The translations under genes and the position numbers were made by a program. From positions 22,224 through 36,368 of the forward strand of contig DFSJ01000042.1 in assembly GCA_002378585.1 (NCBI GenBank): a stretch of 14,145 nt of DNA. The letters run 5' to 3'. The DNA is from Flavobacteriaceae bacterium UBA3440. GTDB lineage: Bacteria > Bacteroidota > Bacteroidia > Flavobacteriales > Flavobacteriaceae. Below are positions 1-8,500 of this stretch, piece after piece. The notes below the pieces were generated by a model. That model worked only from the letters and a program-made list of their open reading frames with translations, searched no databases and was not told the origin of the DNA. Each line of letters begins with the position of its first letter. Within the stretch, counting starts at the first letter, position 1.

Positions 1-687
1 TTGATCAGTTTCGCTCAATTTAAATTGCCTCACTACCTCAACGGCACACTACCCCTATGGGCTGTCTTAACTGCTCCATACCTTTCTGTATTGGCTCAAA
101 AGAGGCACTGGGTAATTGCGCAGAAAACACTGTTGACTTTAGCGTTGGTATTTAGTGGCGTTTTAGTTTGGGCCTTTGGAAATGGCAGTCATTTAGGTGT
201 CTGGGTTGCGTTAGTAGGTGTTGTAGCTCTACCTAAGCTATGGCGTTCTCCCTCAGGTATGATATGGCGATATACCGGGGTAATTTTTGGCGGAATTTAT
301 CTGTTGATGCATGTATTTTTTTATCCAAAACTACTGGAATATCAGTCAGGGATCAGTTTAGCAAAAGCTTGGCATAAAGACCGTGTAGGTAAAATAGATG
401 CCCCCATTTACAAACTCGATGATCAGTACACCTGGTCTATGGATTTTTACACCCACCAACCTTTGCAAAAAATGGATAAACAAGAGCTTGAATCCATATC
501 AGCAGGTTGGCTTTATTTGGATGATGATCCAAGCGTATTATTGAAGGATTCTACACGTTCCTGGACCTTGATTAAAAAATCTCCGCATTACAGAATTACC
601 CGTCTTAACTGGAGTTTTATTCATCCAAAGACCCGTGATCTACAGTTGTCCCATCGCTATTTGGTTTGGGTGTCGCCGGATCAGTAA
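1..687 (+). CDS. ArnT/PMT-like membrane glycosyltransferase, C-terminal part
   Basis: Partial gene: the reading frame is open from the first base and the true start lies left of the window, so the TTG at position 1 is an internal codon. The visible 228 residues open with a KLPHYLNGTLPL-type segment. This matches the KLPHY-P-P stretch found late in the membrane domain of ArnT/PMT-like (GT39/GT83) glycosyltransferases, which move a sugar from a polyprenyl-phosphate carrier to an acceptor outside the inner membrane. About four hydrophobic segments follow (roughly residues 15-33, 44-60, 64-79 and 89-108). A soluble C-terminal domain of about 120 residues comes next, probably periplasmic and rich in W and Y. 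The catalytic N-terminal loops are outside the window, so substrate and activity cannot be judged. The last 71 bp overlap, tail-to-tail, the end of the opposite-strand membrane protein gene. The family call is fairly firm; the exact substrate is unknown. Confidence 0.72.
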   Translation: MISFAQFKLPHYLNGTLPLWAVLTAPYLSVLAQKRHWVIAQKTLLTLALVFSGVLVWAFGNGSHLGVWVALVGVVALPKLWRSPSGMIWRYTGVIFGGIYLLMHVFFYPKLLEYQSGISLAKAWHKDRVGKIDAPIYKLDDQYTWSMDFYTHQPLQKMDKQELESISAGWLYLDDDPSVLLKDSTRSWTLIKKSPHYRITRLNWSFIHPKTRDLQLSHRYLVWVSPDQ

Positions 688-1546
688 TTGCCCAAATAGG
701 TTGGCGAAAATGGTAGTATACACCTGTAAAAGAAACCAAAGCAGTCAAGGCAAAAAACAATAAACTGATTCCCAGAGAAATGGTTTGATCTAAACCCAAC
801 CACAAGGATCCGTAGTAAAAAGTGATTTCCCTACTGCCCATACCCCCAATCGTGAGTGGCAATACGGCAGCGACGGAAGAAATTAAAAACACGACCAAAT
901 AGCCGAGAATGTCTTGTTCTGCATGAAGCGACCAAAGCAAAAATAAGGCCGAAAGTAGCTGAGCACCTTGAACCCCCAGCGATAATAAACTACCCTTCCA
1001 GAAATTGCCCCAGGTATTCTTAAATAATAGATACACCAGTAGTCCGTACCCAATGCTCCCTAAAATCCCTGCGATGACATACATCCAAGGACGTTCATAA
1101 AAAGGCAATTCAACAACAAATGCGGCTAGAATCACCACCCAAACAGCCAGGGCCCAAACTCCTGAAATCCTATCCAGTAAAAGTGCAGAAAGTCCCTTTT
1201 TTAGGCTCAGTACTGATGTTTTCTGGTAGATAAAAGCTTTGTATCCATCACCGCCTATTCCCCCTGGTAAAAATAGGTTATAAAACATGCCCAACAAGTA
1301 TAACCTAGCTTGTTGGGGGAAAGTCCAGTTTAACCCTAACCAATTCATCAACAGGTGAAGCCTGAGGAGTGATATCCATTTTGAGGCGGTAAAGAGCACT
1401 AATGCACCAAATAGCCAAAGGGGGTTGGAGTCAATCCACAACTCCCAAATGTCACTAAATGGAACTTTTGAAAATAAAAGATAAAGCAGGATTCCGCTAA
1501 AAAGGACTTTGAGTACTGTGAGCAGGTTTTTATTGAACTTGGCCAC
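617..1546 (-). CDS. UPF0104 / LPG-synthase transmembrane-domain family protein
   Basis: A 309-aa polytopic inner-membrane protein of the LPG_synthase_TM family (the flippase-like half of MprF; also UPF0104/AglD-like). Family marks are the segment FYNLFLPGGIGGDGYKAF at residues 88-105 and GGMGSRE at 234-240 near the C-terminus. Hydrophobic stretches lie near residues 9-26, 42-62, 124-147, 155-175, 185-205, 212-231 and 257-278. It lacks the soluble aminoacyl-transferase domain of full MprF. The stop of the upstream GT2 gene lies 17 bp inside this gene, so the two are translationally coupled. In many bacteria such stand-alone proteins sit beside polyprenyl-phosphate glycosyltransferases, which suggests a role in handling lipid-linked sugars (inference). 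The start is GTG at 1546; no ATG occurs in this frame until residue 67. The hydrophilic last 23 residues, rich in T, D and P, are encoded in the overlap with the convergent glycosyltransferase gene. Confidence 0.82.
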   Translation of the reverse strand: MAKFNKNLLTVLKVLFSGILLYLLFSKVPFSDIWELWIDSNPLWLFGALVLFTASKWISLLRLHLLMNWLGLNWTFPQQARLYLLGMFYNLFLPGGIGGDGYKAFIYQKTSVLSLKKGLSALLLDRISGVWALAVWVVILAAFVVELPFYERPWMYVIAGILGSIGYGLLVYLLFKNTWGNFWKGSLLSLGVQGAQLLSALFLLWSLHAEQDILGYLVVFLISSVAAVLPLTIGGMGSREITFYYGSLWLGLDQTISLGISLLFFALTALVSFTGVYYHFRQPIWAITDPATPKPNSDGTTVDHGSLDE

Positions 1547-2486
1547 CTTTGCTGATCTTTTTGATGCGGTACGGTCTTTTTTGTTGAGATTCGTAATAGG
1601 TGCGAATCAGTAATTCCATGACAATCCCAATGGTAAATAATTGTATTCCTGCTAGTATCAACATCATGGCCAGGGTTAATAATGGTCGATCTCCAATTTG
1701 TTCACCAGAGAGTTTAATAACTAATAAATAGATATTGGCTATTCCCCCTAAAATCATTAGCAATACACCAAATATCCCAAATAGGTGAATGGGGCGTTGA
1801 AAATATTTGCGAATAAACAGTAAAAGCATCATGTCAGCAATCACTTTAAATACGCGCTCCAGACCATATTTTGAGGTGCCTGCATGTCGAGCGTGGTGTT
1901 TTACGGGTACTTGTTTGATTTGCGCCCCTTCTAAAAATGCCAAAAGCGTGATAAATCGGTGCATTTCCCCATATAGATTTAGGTCTTTAGCAATGTCTTT
2001 ATCAAATACTTTTAGAGCACACCCATTGTCTTTAATATCGAGTTTAGTTACCCTGCGCACCAGGAAATTGGCGATTTTTGAGGGAATGGTTTTTACCCAA
2101 CTGTCTTGTCTTTTTTGTCGGATACCTGTTACTAGATCAAAGCCGTGATTCACCGCTTGGTCCAACATCATGGGAATATCCGTGGGATCATTTTGTAAGT
2201 CTCCATCCATGGTGATGATATAGCGTCCTTGTGCTACATCAATACCAGCAGCTAGGGCTAAGCTCTGTCCATAGTTTTTTTTCAAATGAATGAGTTGGAC
2301 TGATTGATCCTGCATTTGGTCGATGCGTTTTCTAGTATCATCTGTAGAAAAATCATCGACATAAATAATTTCGTAGTGATAACCCGGAAGTGCCTCATGG
2401 ATTTTTTTTGTCAGTAAGACTACGTTGTCTTGTTCGTTGTATAGGGGGACGACGATGGAGAGTAAATCTGAGGTAACAGGATCCAT
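1530..2486 (-). CDS. GT2 polyprenyl-phosphate glycosyltransferase (DPM1/ArnC/GtrB-like)
   Basis: A 318-aa family 2 glycosyltransferase that probably attaches a sugar from a nucleotide donor to undecaprenyl phosphate on the inner face of the cytoplasmic membrane. The GT-A domain starts with SIVVPLYNEQDN (residues 10-21). It continues with the donor-binding YVDDFSTDDT (42-51) and the metal-binding DGD (94-96) followed by LQNDP, the usual order in ArnC/GtrB-like enzymes. Two hydrophobic segments near 234-257 and 268-290 form the C-terminal membrane anchor. A TTG codon seven codons upstream (2507) is in frame, but I chose the ATG at 2486 because the enzyme domain begins right after it and the TTG lies inside a probable promoter -7 element. 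The gene follows the epimerase gene by 42 bp and overlaps the UPF0104 gene. The ArnT-like transferase encoded just beyond, on the other strand, could use its lipid-linked product (inference). Confidence 0.9.
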   Translation of the reverse strand: MDPVTSDLLSIVVPLYNEQDNVVLLTKKIHEALPGYHYEIIYVDDFSTDDTRKRIDQMQDQSVQLIHLKKNYGQSLALAAGIDVAQGRYIITMDGDLQNDPTDIPMMLDQAVNHGFDLVTGIRQKRQDSWVKTIPSKIANFLVRRVTKLDIKDNGCALKVFDKDIAKDLNLYGEMHRFITLLAFLEGAQIKQVPVKHHARHAGTSKYGLERVFKVIADMMLLLFIRKYFQRPIHLFGIFGVLLMILGGIANIYLLVIKLSGEQIGDRPLLTLAMMLILAGIQLFTIGIVMELLIRTYYESQQKRPYRIKKISKGGQVQ

Positions 2487-2504
2487 AATGGGATAATTAG
2501 GAGA

Positions 2505-2540
2505 CAAAAATAGGCAAATATTCCCGGTCTATAAATCAAA
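2505..2540 (-). promoter_or_regulatory. Possible Bacteroidota-type promoter before GT2 gene
   Basis: On the minus strand TATTTTTG (2512 to 2505) fits the Bacteroidota -7 element TAnnTTTG exactly. TTTG (2540 to 2537) lies 24 nt upstream, slightly beyond the usual 17-23 nt spacing, and falls within the last codons of the epimerase gene. Transcription would start near 2500, about 14 nt before the GT2 ATG. This could give the GT2-UPF0104 pair expression independent of secA. The match is suggestive only, because the spacing is long and the region is AT-rich. Confidence 0.35.
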
Positions 2541-3431
2541 GATCCGGTAGGAGGTGGTTTGGGAATAAACTTCGTGTGGATGAAGTGCTACAGAACCAAG
2601 ATTTGGAAAACTTGGAGCATTAGGAGGCCTCTGGGCCTCTAAGCAAAATGAATTTCTCGATTCAGGAGTAAAAACAACGACACTGGGTTGATCTGTCCAC
2701 ATCTCCATTCCCAGTGAAGTTAACGGATCAATAACCCTAACCGGTTTAACTGTAGAGTCCTCAAGCATATAGACGTGATCGAGTCTTTTATGACCCAATA
2801 CACATGGTTGATTAAAATTCATATCCGTTTGACTAATGGGAATAATGGCTCCTGTCGGCAAAAGTTGTTCGTCCGTCGCTAAAATGCCGTACGCAGGTAT
2901 TTCAAAAATCAGTCGGTTCAAAAAAGGAGTACGATCCCACTGAAAATAGGTATGGTTGGTGAGATTCACCCAAGTCGATTGGTCTGTTTCTGCTTGGTAC
3001 CTTAGTTCTAGTTGGTTTTCTTTCAGGGTATACGTAAGGGAAACCTGTAGGTTTCCAGGAAATCCTGAATCCCCATCACCACTGAGTAAACTCAAAGTGA
3101 CATAGGGGTAGGGCAGTGTGCCCACTTCGGTAAATACCCAATCTTTTTTAGAAAATCCTGCAGATCCTCCATGCAATTGAAAATAGTCAGTGCTTTCCAA
3201 GCTAATAGGTTCCCCCCCCAATTCACCCTTTGAGTTGATTCTTCCAGCATGCCTTCCGATCACTGCTCCCGTATGCCAAGGGTCATTGCGGTAACTAGCT
3301 TCATCGTCTAGACTGATGATTAAGTTTTTCCCTTTGTAGGTAAATCGATGTAAAATGGCACCAAAACTCAATACGGTTATGGATAGATCTCCGTGATTCA
3401 GCGCGATGGATCGTTCCATATGGGGGTACAT
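2529..3431 (-). CDS. galM: Aldose 1-epimerase (mutarotase)
   Basis: A 300-aa protein of the galactose mutarotase family, which interconverts alpha and beta anomers of aldoses. No signal peptide is visible, so it is probably cytoplasmic. Family motifs occur in the expected order: GRHAGRI at residues 59-65, where N often replaces the second G; LHGG with the catalytic-type His87; NLTNHTYF with His160; a DH pair at 218-219; and LEAQRPPNAP with the probable catalytic base Glu265. The length is a little short of typical GalM proteins (about 340 aa) but no motif is lost. The ATG overlaps the msrA stop by one base (TGATG), implying coupled translation. A second Met at codon 5 could also serve as start. 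A run of eight G on the coding strand (3219 to 3212) encodes part of LGGE. The exact sugar substrate cannot be assigned, since the family also includes epimerase-like proteins of other specificity. Confidence 0.88.
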   Translation of the reverse strand: MYPHMERSIALNHGDLSITVLSFGAILHRFTYKGKNLIISLDDEASYRNDPWHTGAVIGRHAGRINSKGELGGEPISLESTDYFQLHGGSAGFSKKDWVFTEVGTLPYPYVTLSLLSGDGDSGFPGNLQVSLTYTLKENQLELRYQAETDQSTWVNLTNHTYFQWDRTPFLNRLIFEIPAYGILATDEQLLPTGAIIPISQTDMNFNQPCVLGHKRLDHVYMLEDSTVKPVRVIDPLTSLGMEMWTDQPSVVVFTPESRNSFCLEAQRPPNAPSFPNLGSVALHPHEVYSQTTSYRIFDL

Positions 3432-4033
3432 CAGTGGCTGTCTTTTTTAAGTAAATCTGGTCTTTTTGCTTTGAAAGCCTCAAAACGAGGGACGGAAACG
3501 GCCCTGATGTATGGATTATTGGGGTTCTTCTTTTCGAAGTCTTGGTGGTACCCTTCAGCGGCATAAAATAACGTCATGGGCTGTATTTCGGTGACTATAG
3601 GTTTTTTGTATTTAATTGCCTGTTGGGCCATCACGGATTCAATATCTTGGCGTTCTTGAGCGTTGCTGAAGAAGGCAATTGATCGGTATTGAGTTCCTCG
3701 GTCAGGTCCTTGTTGATTTAAGGTTGTTGGGTCATGGGACTCAAAAAAAGCAGTCACCAATGTTTTAAAAGAAATCTGTTGGGGATTGTAAATAACTTCC
3801 ACCGCTTCTGCGTGTCCAGTTCTTCCTTGAACCACTAATTCATAAGTAGGATTGGCATAATTTCCTCCTGCGTAGCCAGACACAGCTTCTTCAACCCCTT
3901 TGAGGGATTCAAATACAGCTTCGACACACCAAAAACACCCCCCTGCGAAATAGGCTTTTTTAAGGCTAGATTTTTGAGTTTGACCTTGAGCCATACCCAC
4001 GGCTAAAAATAAAATCAACAGCAACTTATTCAT
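3431..4033 (-). CDS. msrA: Exported peptide-methionine (S)-S-oxide reductase
   Basis: MsrA reduces the S epimer of methionine sulfoxide in oxidised proteins. The 200-aa product has a typical signal peptide (MNKLLLILFLAVGMAQGQ, cleavage probably after AQG), so the enzyme should work in the periplasm. The catalytic signature GCFWC is at residues 32-36 with Cys33 as nucleophile, followed by VEAVF, then SGYAGG (52-57), GRTGHAEAVEV (70-80), the YNP/F segment, SHDPTTLNQQGPDRGTQYRS (99-118) and YHQDF. Both Cys33 and Cys36 are present. I start at the ATG at 4033 because it places the signal peptide at the very N-terminus; an ATG 24 bp upstream would add eight polar residues. The start lies 8 bp inside the end of the amidohydrolase gene, so the two are coupled. 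No msrB is visible in the window. Confidence 0.93.
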   Translation of the reverse strand: MNKLLLILFLAVGMAQGQTQKSSLKKAYFAGGCFWCVEAVFESLKGVEEAVSGYAGGNYANPTYELVVQGRTGHAEAVEVIYNPQQISFKTLVTAFFESHDPTTLNQQGPDRGTQYRSIAFFSNAQERQDIESVMAQQAIKYKKPIVTEIQPMTLFYAAEGYHQDFEKKNPNNPYIRAVSVPRFEAFKAKRPDLLKKDSH

Positions 4034-5585
4034 GAACTCCTGGTTGTTTGATTTCAAAATTCTCTGCCTTTTTCGCTTCTTCCACTTGTTTTCTCACATC
4101 AGCTAACAATGCTTTTGCATCGTACACAATACCGTCTTTAATGGTAAACAGAACTCCGCCAACGCGAACGACTTCGTTGTCTTGATTAAGTCTAATCGCT
4201 CCTGTACCATAAAGTACCTTGAAGTTTTGTAGTGGATTTTCGCCAACCAATACCATATCCGCTTTCTTTCCGACGGCGATACTCCCGATTTGATCTGCTA
4301 CACCCAGTGCTTCAGCTCCTTTTAGTGTGGCGGATTGGATTACTTCAAGTGGATGAAAACCAGCTTCCCGCATTAATTCTAATTCACGGATGTAAGCAAA
4401 ACCATAGAGTTGGAATATAAAACCTGAGTCAGATCCTGTGGTTACACGACCTCCTTTGTTCTTGTACTCATTGATAAATTGCATCCAAAGTTGGTAGTTT
4501 TTCTTCCACGCCACCTCTTGTTCAGTACCCCAATCGTGCCAGTAGGAACCATGAGATATCATACTGGGTTGATAAAAACGCCAAAGTGATGGGAGGGTAT
4601 ATAGTTCGTGCCATTCGGCTCTTCGGGCTGCCTGCAGGTCTCTATTGGCCTCGTAAATATTGAATGTAGGGTCAATGGTAAAATCTAGGGCAAGTAATTC
4701 ATCCATAACGGCATTCCATTTCTCGGTGCCAGGTTGTGCTGCTTGAGCCCATAGTTTACCCGCTTCCTCAAACCTATTTTGCTCGTTGTTGTAGTTGTAG
4801 TCAAGTGAATATTGTTGAACGGTTTGTCCTTCAAAAAGCGCTTCTGGAAGTCCGTACCAATGCTCCATAGAAGTGAGTCCTGCACGCGCAGAATGCAAGA
4901 CATTCCATCGCGCTACATTAAGTTGAGCGTGGTGGCAAGCTGACCGTAATCCAAGTGCTTTGTTTTCTTGAAGCGCAGCTTCCATGATGGCGGGTTCTGC
5001 ACCAAAAAATTTAACGCCATCCGCTCCCTTTTTGGCGTTTTCACGCACCCATTGTCTAGCCTGTTCCGGGGTATTGATACCTCCTTTTTGGCCTTCGCCA
5101 AATCCGGTGTAAGCAAAAATCCTCGGGGCAATAATCTTATTTTTCTCACTATCTCTCTTTAGGGCCAAGGTAATATCTAAACCTCGACCACTGGGTTCTC
5201 TGACTGTAGTTACCCCATGGGCCATCCATAACTTAAATACATAATCGGGGGAAGTTCCCTGAGCATCTCCTCCAATATGGCCATGCATATCCACAAATCC
5301 AGGCAACAAATACATCCCTGTGGCATCAATTTCGTGACCACCTGGCTTTAAAGCAGGTCTACTCTTGGGATTAATAGGGACATTGGGGTATCCAACCACC
5401 CTTACTTGCGTAATGACATTATTTTCCACAACAACATCCACGGGACCTTGCGGTGGCGCACCTGTTCCGTTGATCAAGGTAACCCCTCGAATAATTAATT
5501 GATCAAAAGGACCTTGACTCAAGGACTGCTGTGCCCAAGATAGGGTACAAGTCAGCAAAATGGTGTAAAAAAATATCTTTCGCAT
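4026..5585 (-). CDS. Exported metal-dependent amidohydrolase
   Basis: A 519-aa amidohydrolase-superfamily enzyme with a signal peptide (MRKIFFYTILLTCTLSWAQQ, cleavage probably after SWA), so it is exported to the periplasm. The metal-site residues appear in superfamily order: HGH at 101-103 after LPGFVDM, Lys192 in GADGVKFF (candidate carboxylated lysine), His218/219 in CHHAQ, His242 in SMEHW, and Asp386 in TTGSDSG. A composite beta-sandwich flanks the barrel, including GSIAVGKKADMVLV at 434-447. This pattern resembles imidazolonepropionase- and prolidase-like exported amidohydrolases, but the substrate cannot be read from sequence. The ATG at 5585 was chosen because it sits at the start of the signal peptide and 5 bp after the secA stop; an ATG 27 bp upstream would overlap secA and add nine residues before the signal peptide. 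The last codons overlap the msrA start. Confidence 0.88.
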   Translation of the reverse strand: MRKIFFYTILLTCTLSWAQQSLSQGPFDQLIIRGVTLINGTGAPPQGPVDVVVENNVITQVRVVGYPNVPINPKSRPALKPGGHEIDATGMYLLPGFVDMHGHIGGDAQGTSPDYVFKLWMAHGVTTVREPSGRGLDITLALKRDSEKNKIIAPRIFAYTGFGEGQKGGINTPEQARQWVRENAKKGADGVKFFGAEPAIMEAALQENKALGLRSACHHAQLNVARWNVLHSARAGLTSMEHWYGLPEALFEGQTVQQYSLDYNYNNEQNRFEEAGKLWAQAAQPGTEKWNAVMDELLALDFTIDPTFNIYEANRDLQAARRAEWHELYTLPSLWRFYQPSMISHGSYWHDWGTEQEVAWKKNYQLWMQFINEYKNKGGRVTTGSDSGFIFQLYGFAYIRELELMREAGFHPLEVIQSATLKGAEALGVADQIGSIAVGKKADMVLVGENPLQNFKVLYGTGAIRLNQDNEVVRVGGVLFTIKDGIVYDAKALLADVRKQVEEAKKAENFEIKQPGVHE

Positions 5586-5590
5586 CTGTG

Positions 5591-8500
5591 TTATGAATTT
5601 ACCAGCACCCAAGTTCCTTGTTTTAGCAAGGGCTCTGCTTGTTTGTATTTCATTTCCTTTTGTTCCCCGTTCATCATGTTCTTAATCATCACTTTGTCGT
5701 TTCTTCCCATTTTGGGGGCTTGGCGTACCACAGTTTCCACAGACGCCTGTTTTGAGGCAGTAGCTCCTGCATTACGCGCTTGTGCAGCTCGCTCATCACT
5801 GTTGAGTACCTCCTCTTTTGACAAGGCGAGTTTTTCTTTAGGACGGATCACTTGTGCCTCTCTCACTGAGGGCGCTTGAGGCCCTTCAGGTAGTTGTGCT
5901 TTAAATAAGAAAGATATAATCTCCTTGTTTACCCGGTCGATCATCGATTTAAAGAGCTCAAATGCTTCAAACTTATAGATCAACAAAGGATCTTTTTGTT
6001 CGTGAACAGCAAGCTGAACGGATTGTTTTAATTCATCCATTTTGCGCAAATGAGTTTTCCAGGCTTCGTCGATCAGTGCTAGATTGATGTTTTTTTCAAA
6101 GTCGGCAACTAACTGTTTCCCTTGTGTTTGGTAAGCTTTCTCTAAGTGCGTAACTACATTTAACGATTTCATTCCGTCAGTAAATGGAACGGATATTCGC
6201 TCAAAGTGGCTATTTGGATCATTGTAGACCTTTTCAATAACCCCAAAAGCTGATTGGGCAGCACGCTCCATTTTTTCTGTATACCGTTCACGGACCATTT
6301 GATAGAGGTATTGGGCTGATTGGCCTACGCTCATCTTGCTCCATGTCTCTTCATTAATTCCTGGTTCAAGTCCAAAATAGGTGATTATCTCGTATGTGAA
6401 ATTTTTAAAATCTCCAGCTAGTTTGTTTTGTTCTGAGATTAATTCACACGTATCAAACATCATATTGGCAATGTCGAGTTGTAATCGTTCGCCGTTTAGT
6501 GCATGTCTGCGTCGTTTGTAAATCACTTCCCTCTGGGCGTTCATGACATCGTCGTATTCCAAAAGGCGTTTGCGTATGCCAAAGTTATTTTCCTCAACTT
6601 TTTTCTGAGCGCGCTCAATGGATTTAGTCATCATGCTGTGTTGGATGACTTCACCTTCTTCAAGACCCATACGGTCCATCAGTTTAGCCACTCGATCAGA
6701 TCCAAATAGGCGCATGAGGTTGTCTTCTAAAGACACATAAAACTGTGAGCTACCTGGATCTCCTTGGCGCCCAGACCTACCCCTTAACTGTCGGTCAACC
6801 CTTCTAGAGTCGTGTCGTTCTGTCCCGATAATCGCTAGACCGCCAGCCTGTTTGACCTCTTCATTGAGTTTAATGTCCGTACCACGACCGGCCATATTGG
6901 TGGCAATAGTGACCACTCCAGGTTTTCCAGCCTCGGCCACAATATCAGCTTCTTTTTTGTGGAGTTTTGCGTTCAGTACATTGTGGGGAACTTTGCGCAA
7001 ATCGAGCATGCGCGAGAGCAATTCTGAAATCTCTACGGAGGTAGTTCCGATAAGTACTGGCCTTCCTTGAGCGGATAGCCCGACGACTTCATCGATTATG
7101 GCGTTGTATTTTTCTCTTTTTGTCTTGTAAATGAGGTCTTCCTTGTCTTTTCTAGCTATTGGTCGATTGGTGGGAATTTCCACAACATCCAATTGGTATA
7201 TTTCCCAAAGTTCCCCTGCTTCAGTCACTGCAGTTCCAGTCATACCAGACAGCTTGTAATACATGCGGAAGTAGTTTTGCAAGGTCACGGTGGCAAATGT
7301 TTGGGTCAATGCTTCAATGCGCACATTTTCCTTGGCCTCGATCGCTTGGTGTAATCCATCGGAATACCTTCTTCCATCCATGATCCTTCCTGTTTGCTCA
7401 TCGACAATCATCACCTTGTTGTCCATGACGACATAGGCTACGTCTTTTTCAAACAGAGTATACGCTTTAAGCAGCTGGTTCAAGGTGTGAATTCGTTCAC
7501 TTTTTATCGAGAAGTCTCTAAATAATTGCTCTTTTTCTGCAGCTTGTACGGATGGCTCTAAACCTTTTTGTTCAATTTTAGCCATTTCTGTCCCAATATC
7601 TGGTAGAATGAAGAAATCAGAATTATCCGCTGAGGATAACTCTTTAATACCGTTATTGGTCAGTTCTATTTGGTTGTTTTTCTCATCGATGACAAAAAGC
7701 AGTGTTTCATCCACCTTGTGCATTTCGCGGTTGTTGTCCTGCATGTATTGCCGCTCAGTCTTTTGAAGCAATTGTTTGATTCCTTCCTCGCTGAGGTATT
7801 TGATCAACGCTTTGTTTTTGGGTAGACCACGGTATACCCTGAGCAACTGAAATCCACCTTCTTTTAAGTCCCCTTCAGCTATTTTCTTCTTGGCTTCAAC
7901 CAATACACCAGTCAGATAATTGCGTTGGGCATTCACCAATCGCTCAACCTGAGGCTTTAATTCATTGAACTCATGTCGATCGCCCTCAGGAACGGGGCCA
8001 GAAATAATTAATGGGGTACGTGCATCATCAATCAATACAGAATCCACCTCATCCACAATGGCATAGTGGTGGGGTCTTTGTACTAATTCGCCGGGCTGAT
8101 GAGCCATGTTGTCTCTGAGGTAGTCAAAGCCAAATTCATTGTTAGTCCCATAAGTGATATCGGCTAAATAGGCTTTTCTTCTTCCCGGTGAATTGGGTTG
8201 ATGATGGTCAATACAGTCGACGGTAAGTCCATGAAACTCAAAAATTGGAGCCATCCAGGCGCTATCCCTTTTGGCCAAATAATCATTGACTGTGACTAGA
8301 TGAACTCCTAATCCACTGAGTGCGTTGAGGTAAACGGGTAGGGTAGCTACCAAGGTTTTCCCTTCACCTGTCTGCATTTCAGCAACTTTACCTTGATGAA
8401 GCACCATTCCCCCGATCAGCTGCACGTCATAGTGAACCATATCCCAACGCACCGCCTTCCCAGCAGCATTCCAACTGGTATGCCATTTGGCTTGATCACC

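Noticed and set aside
1..3. TTG at the first base as the start of the ArnT-like protein
   Set aside because: The following residues match the late part of the family's membrane domain, so the gene is cut by the window edge.
1807..2148. 113-codon open frame on the plus strand inside the GT2 gene
   Set aside because: It is antisense to the conserved GT2 coding sequence, resembles no family I know, and has no promoter or neighbour support.
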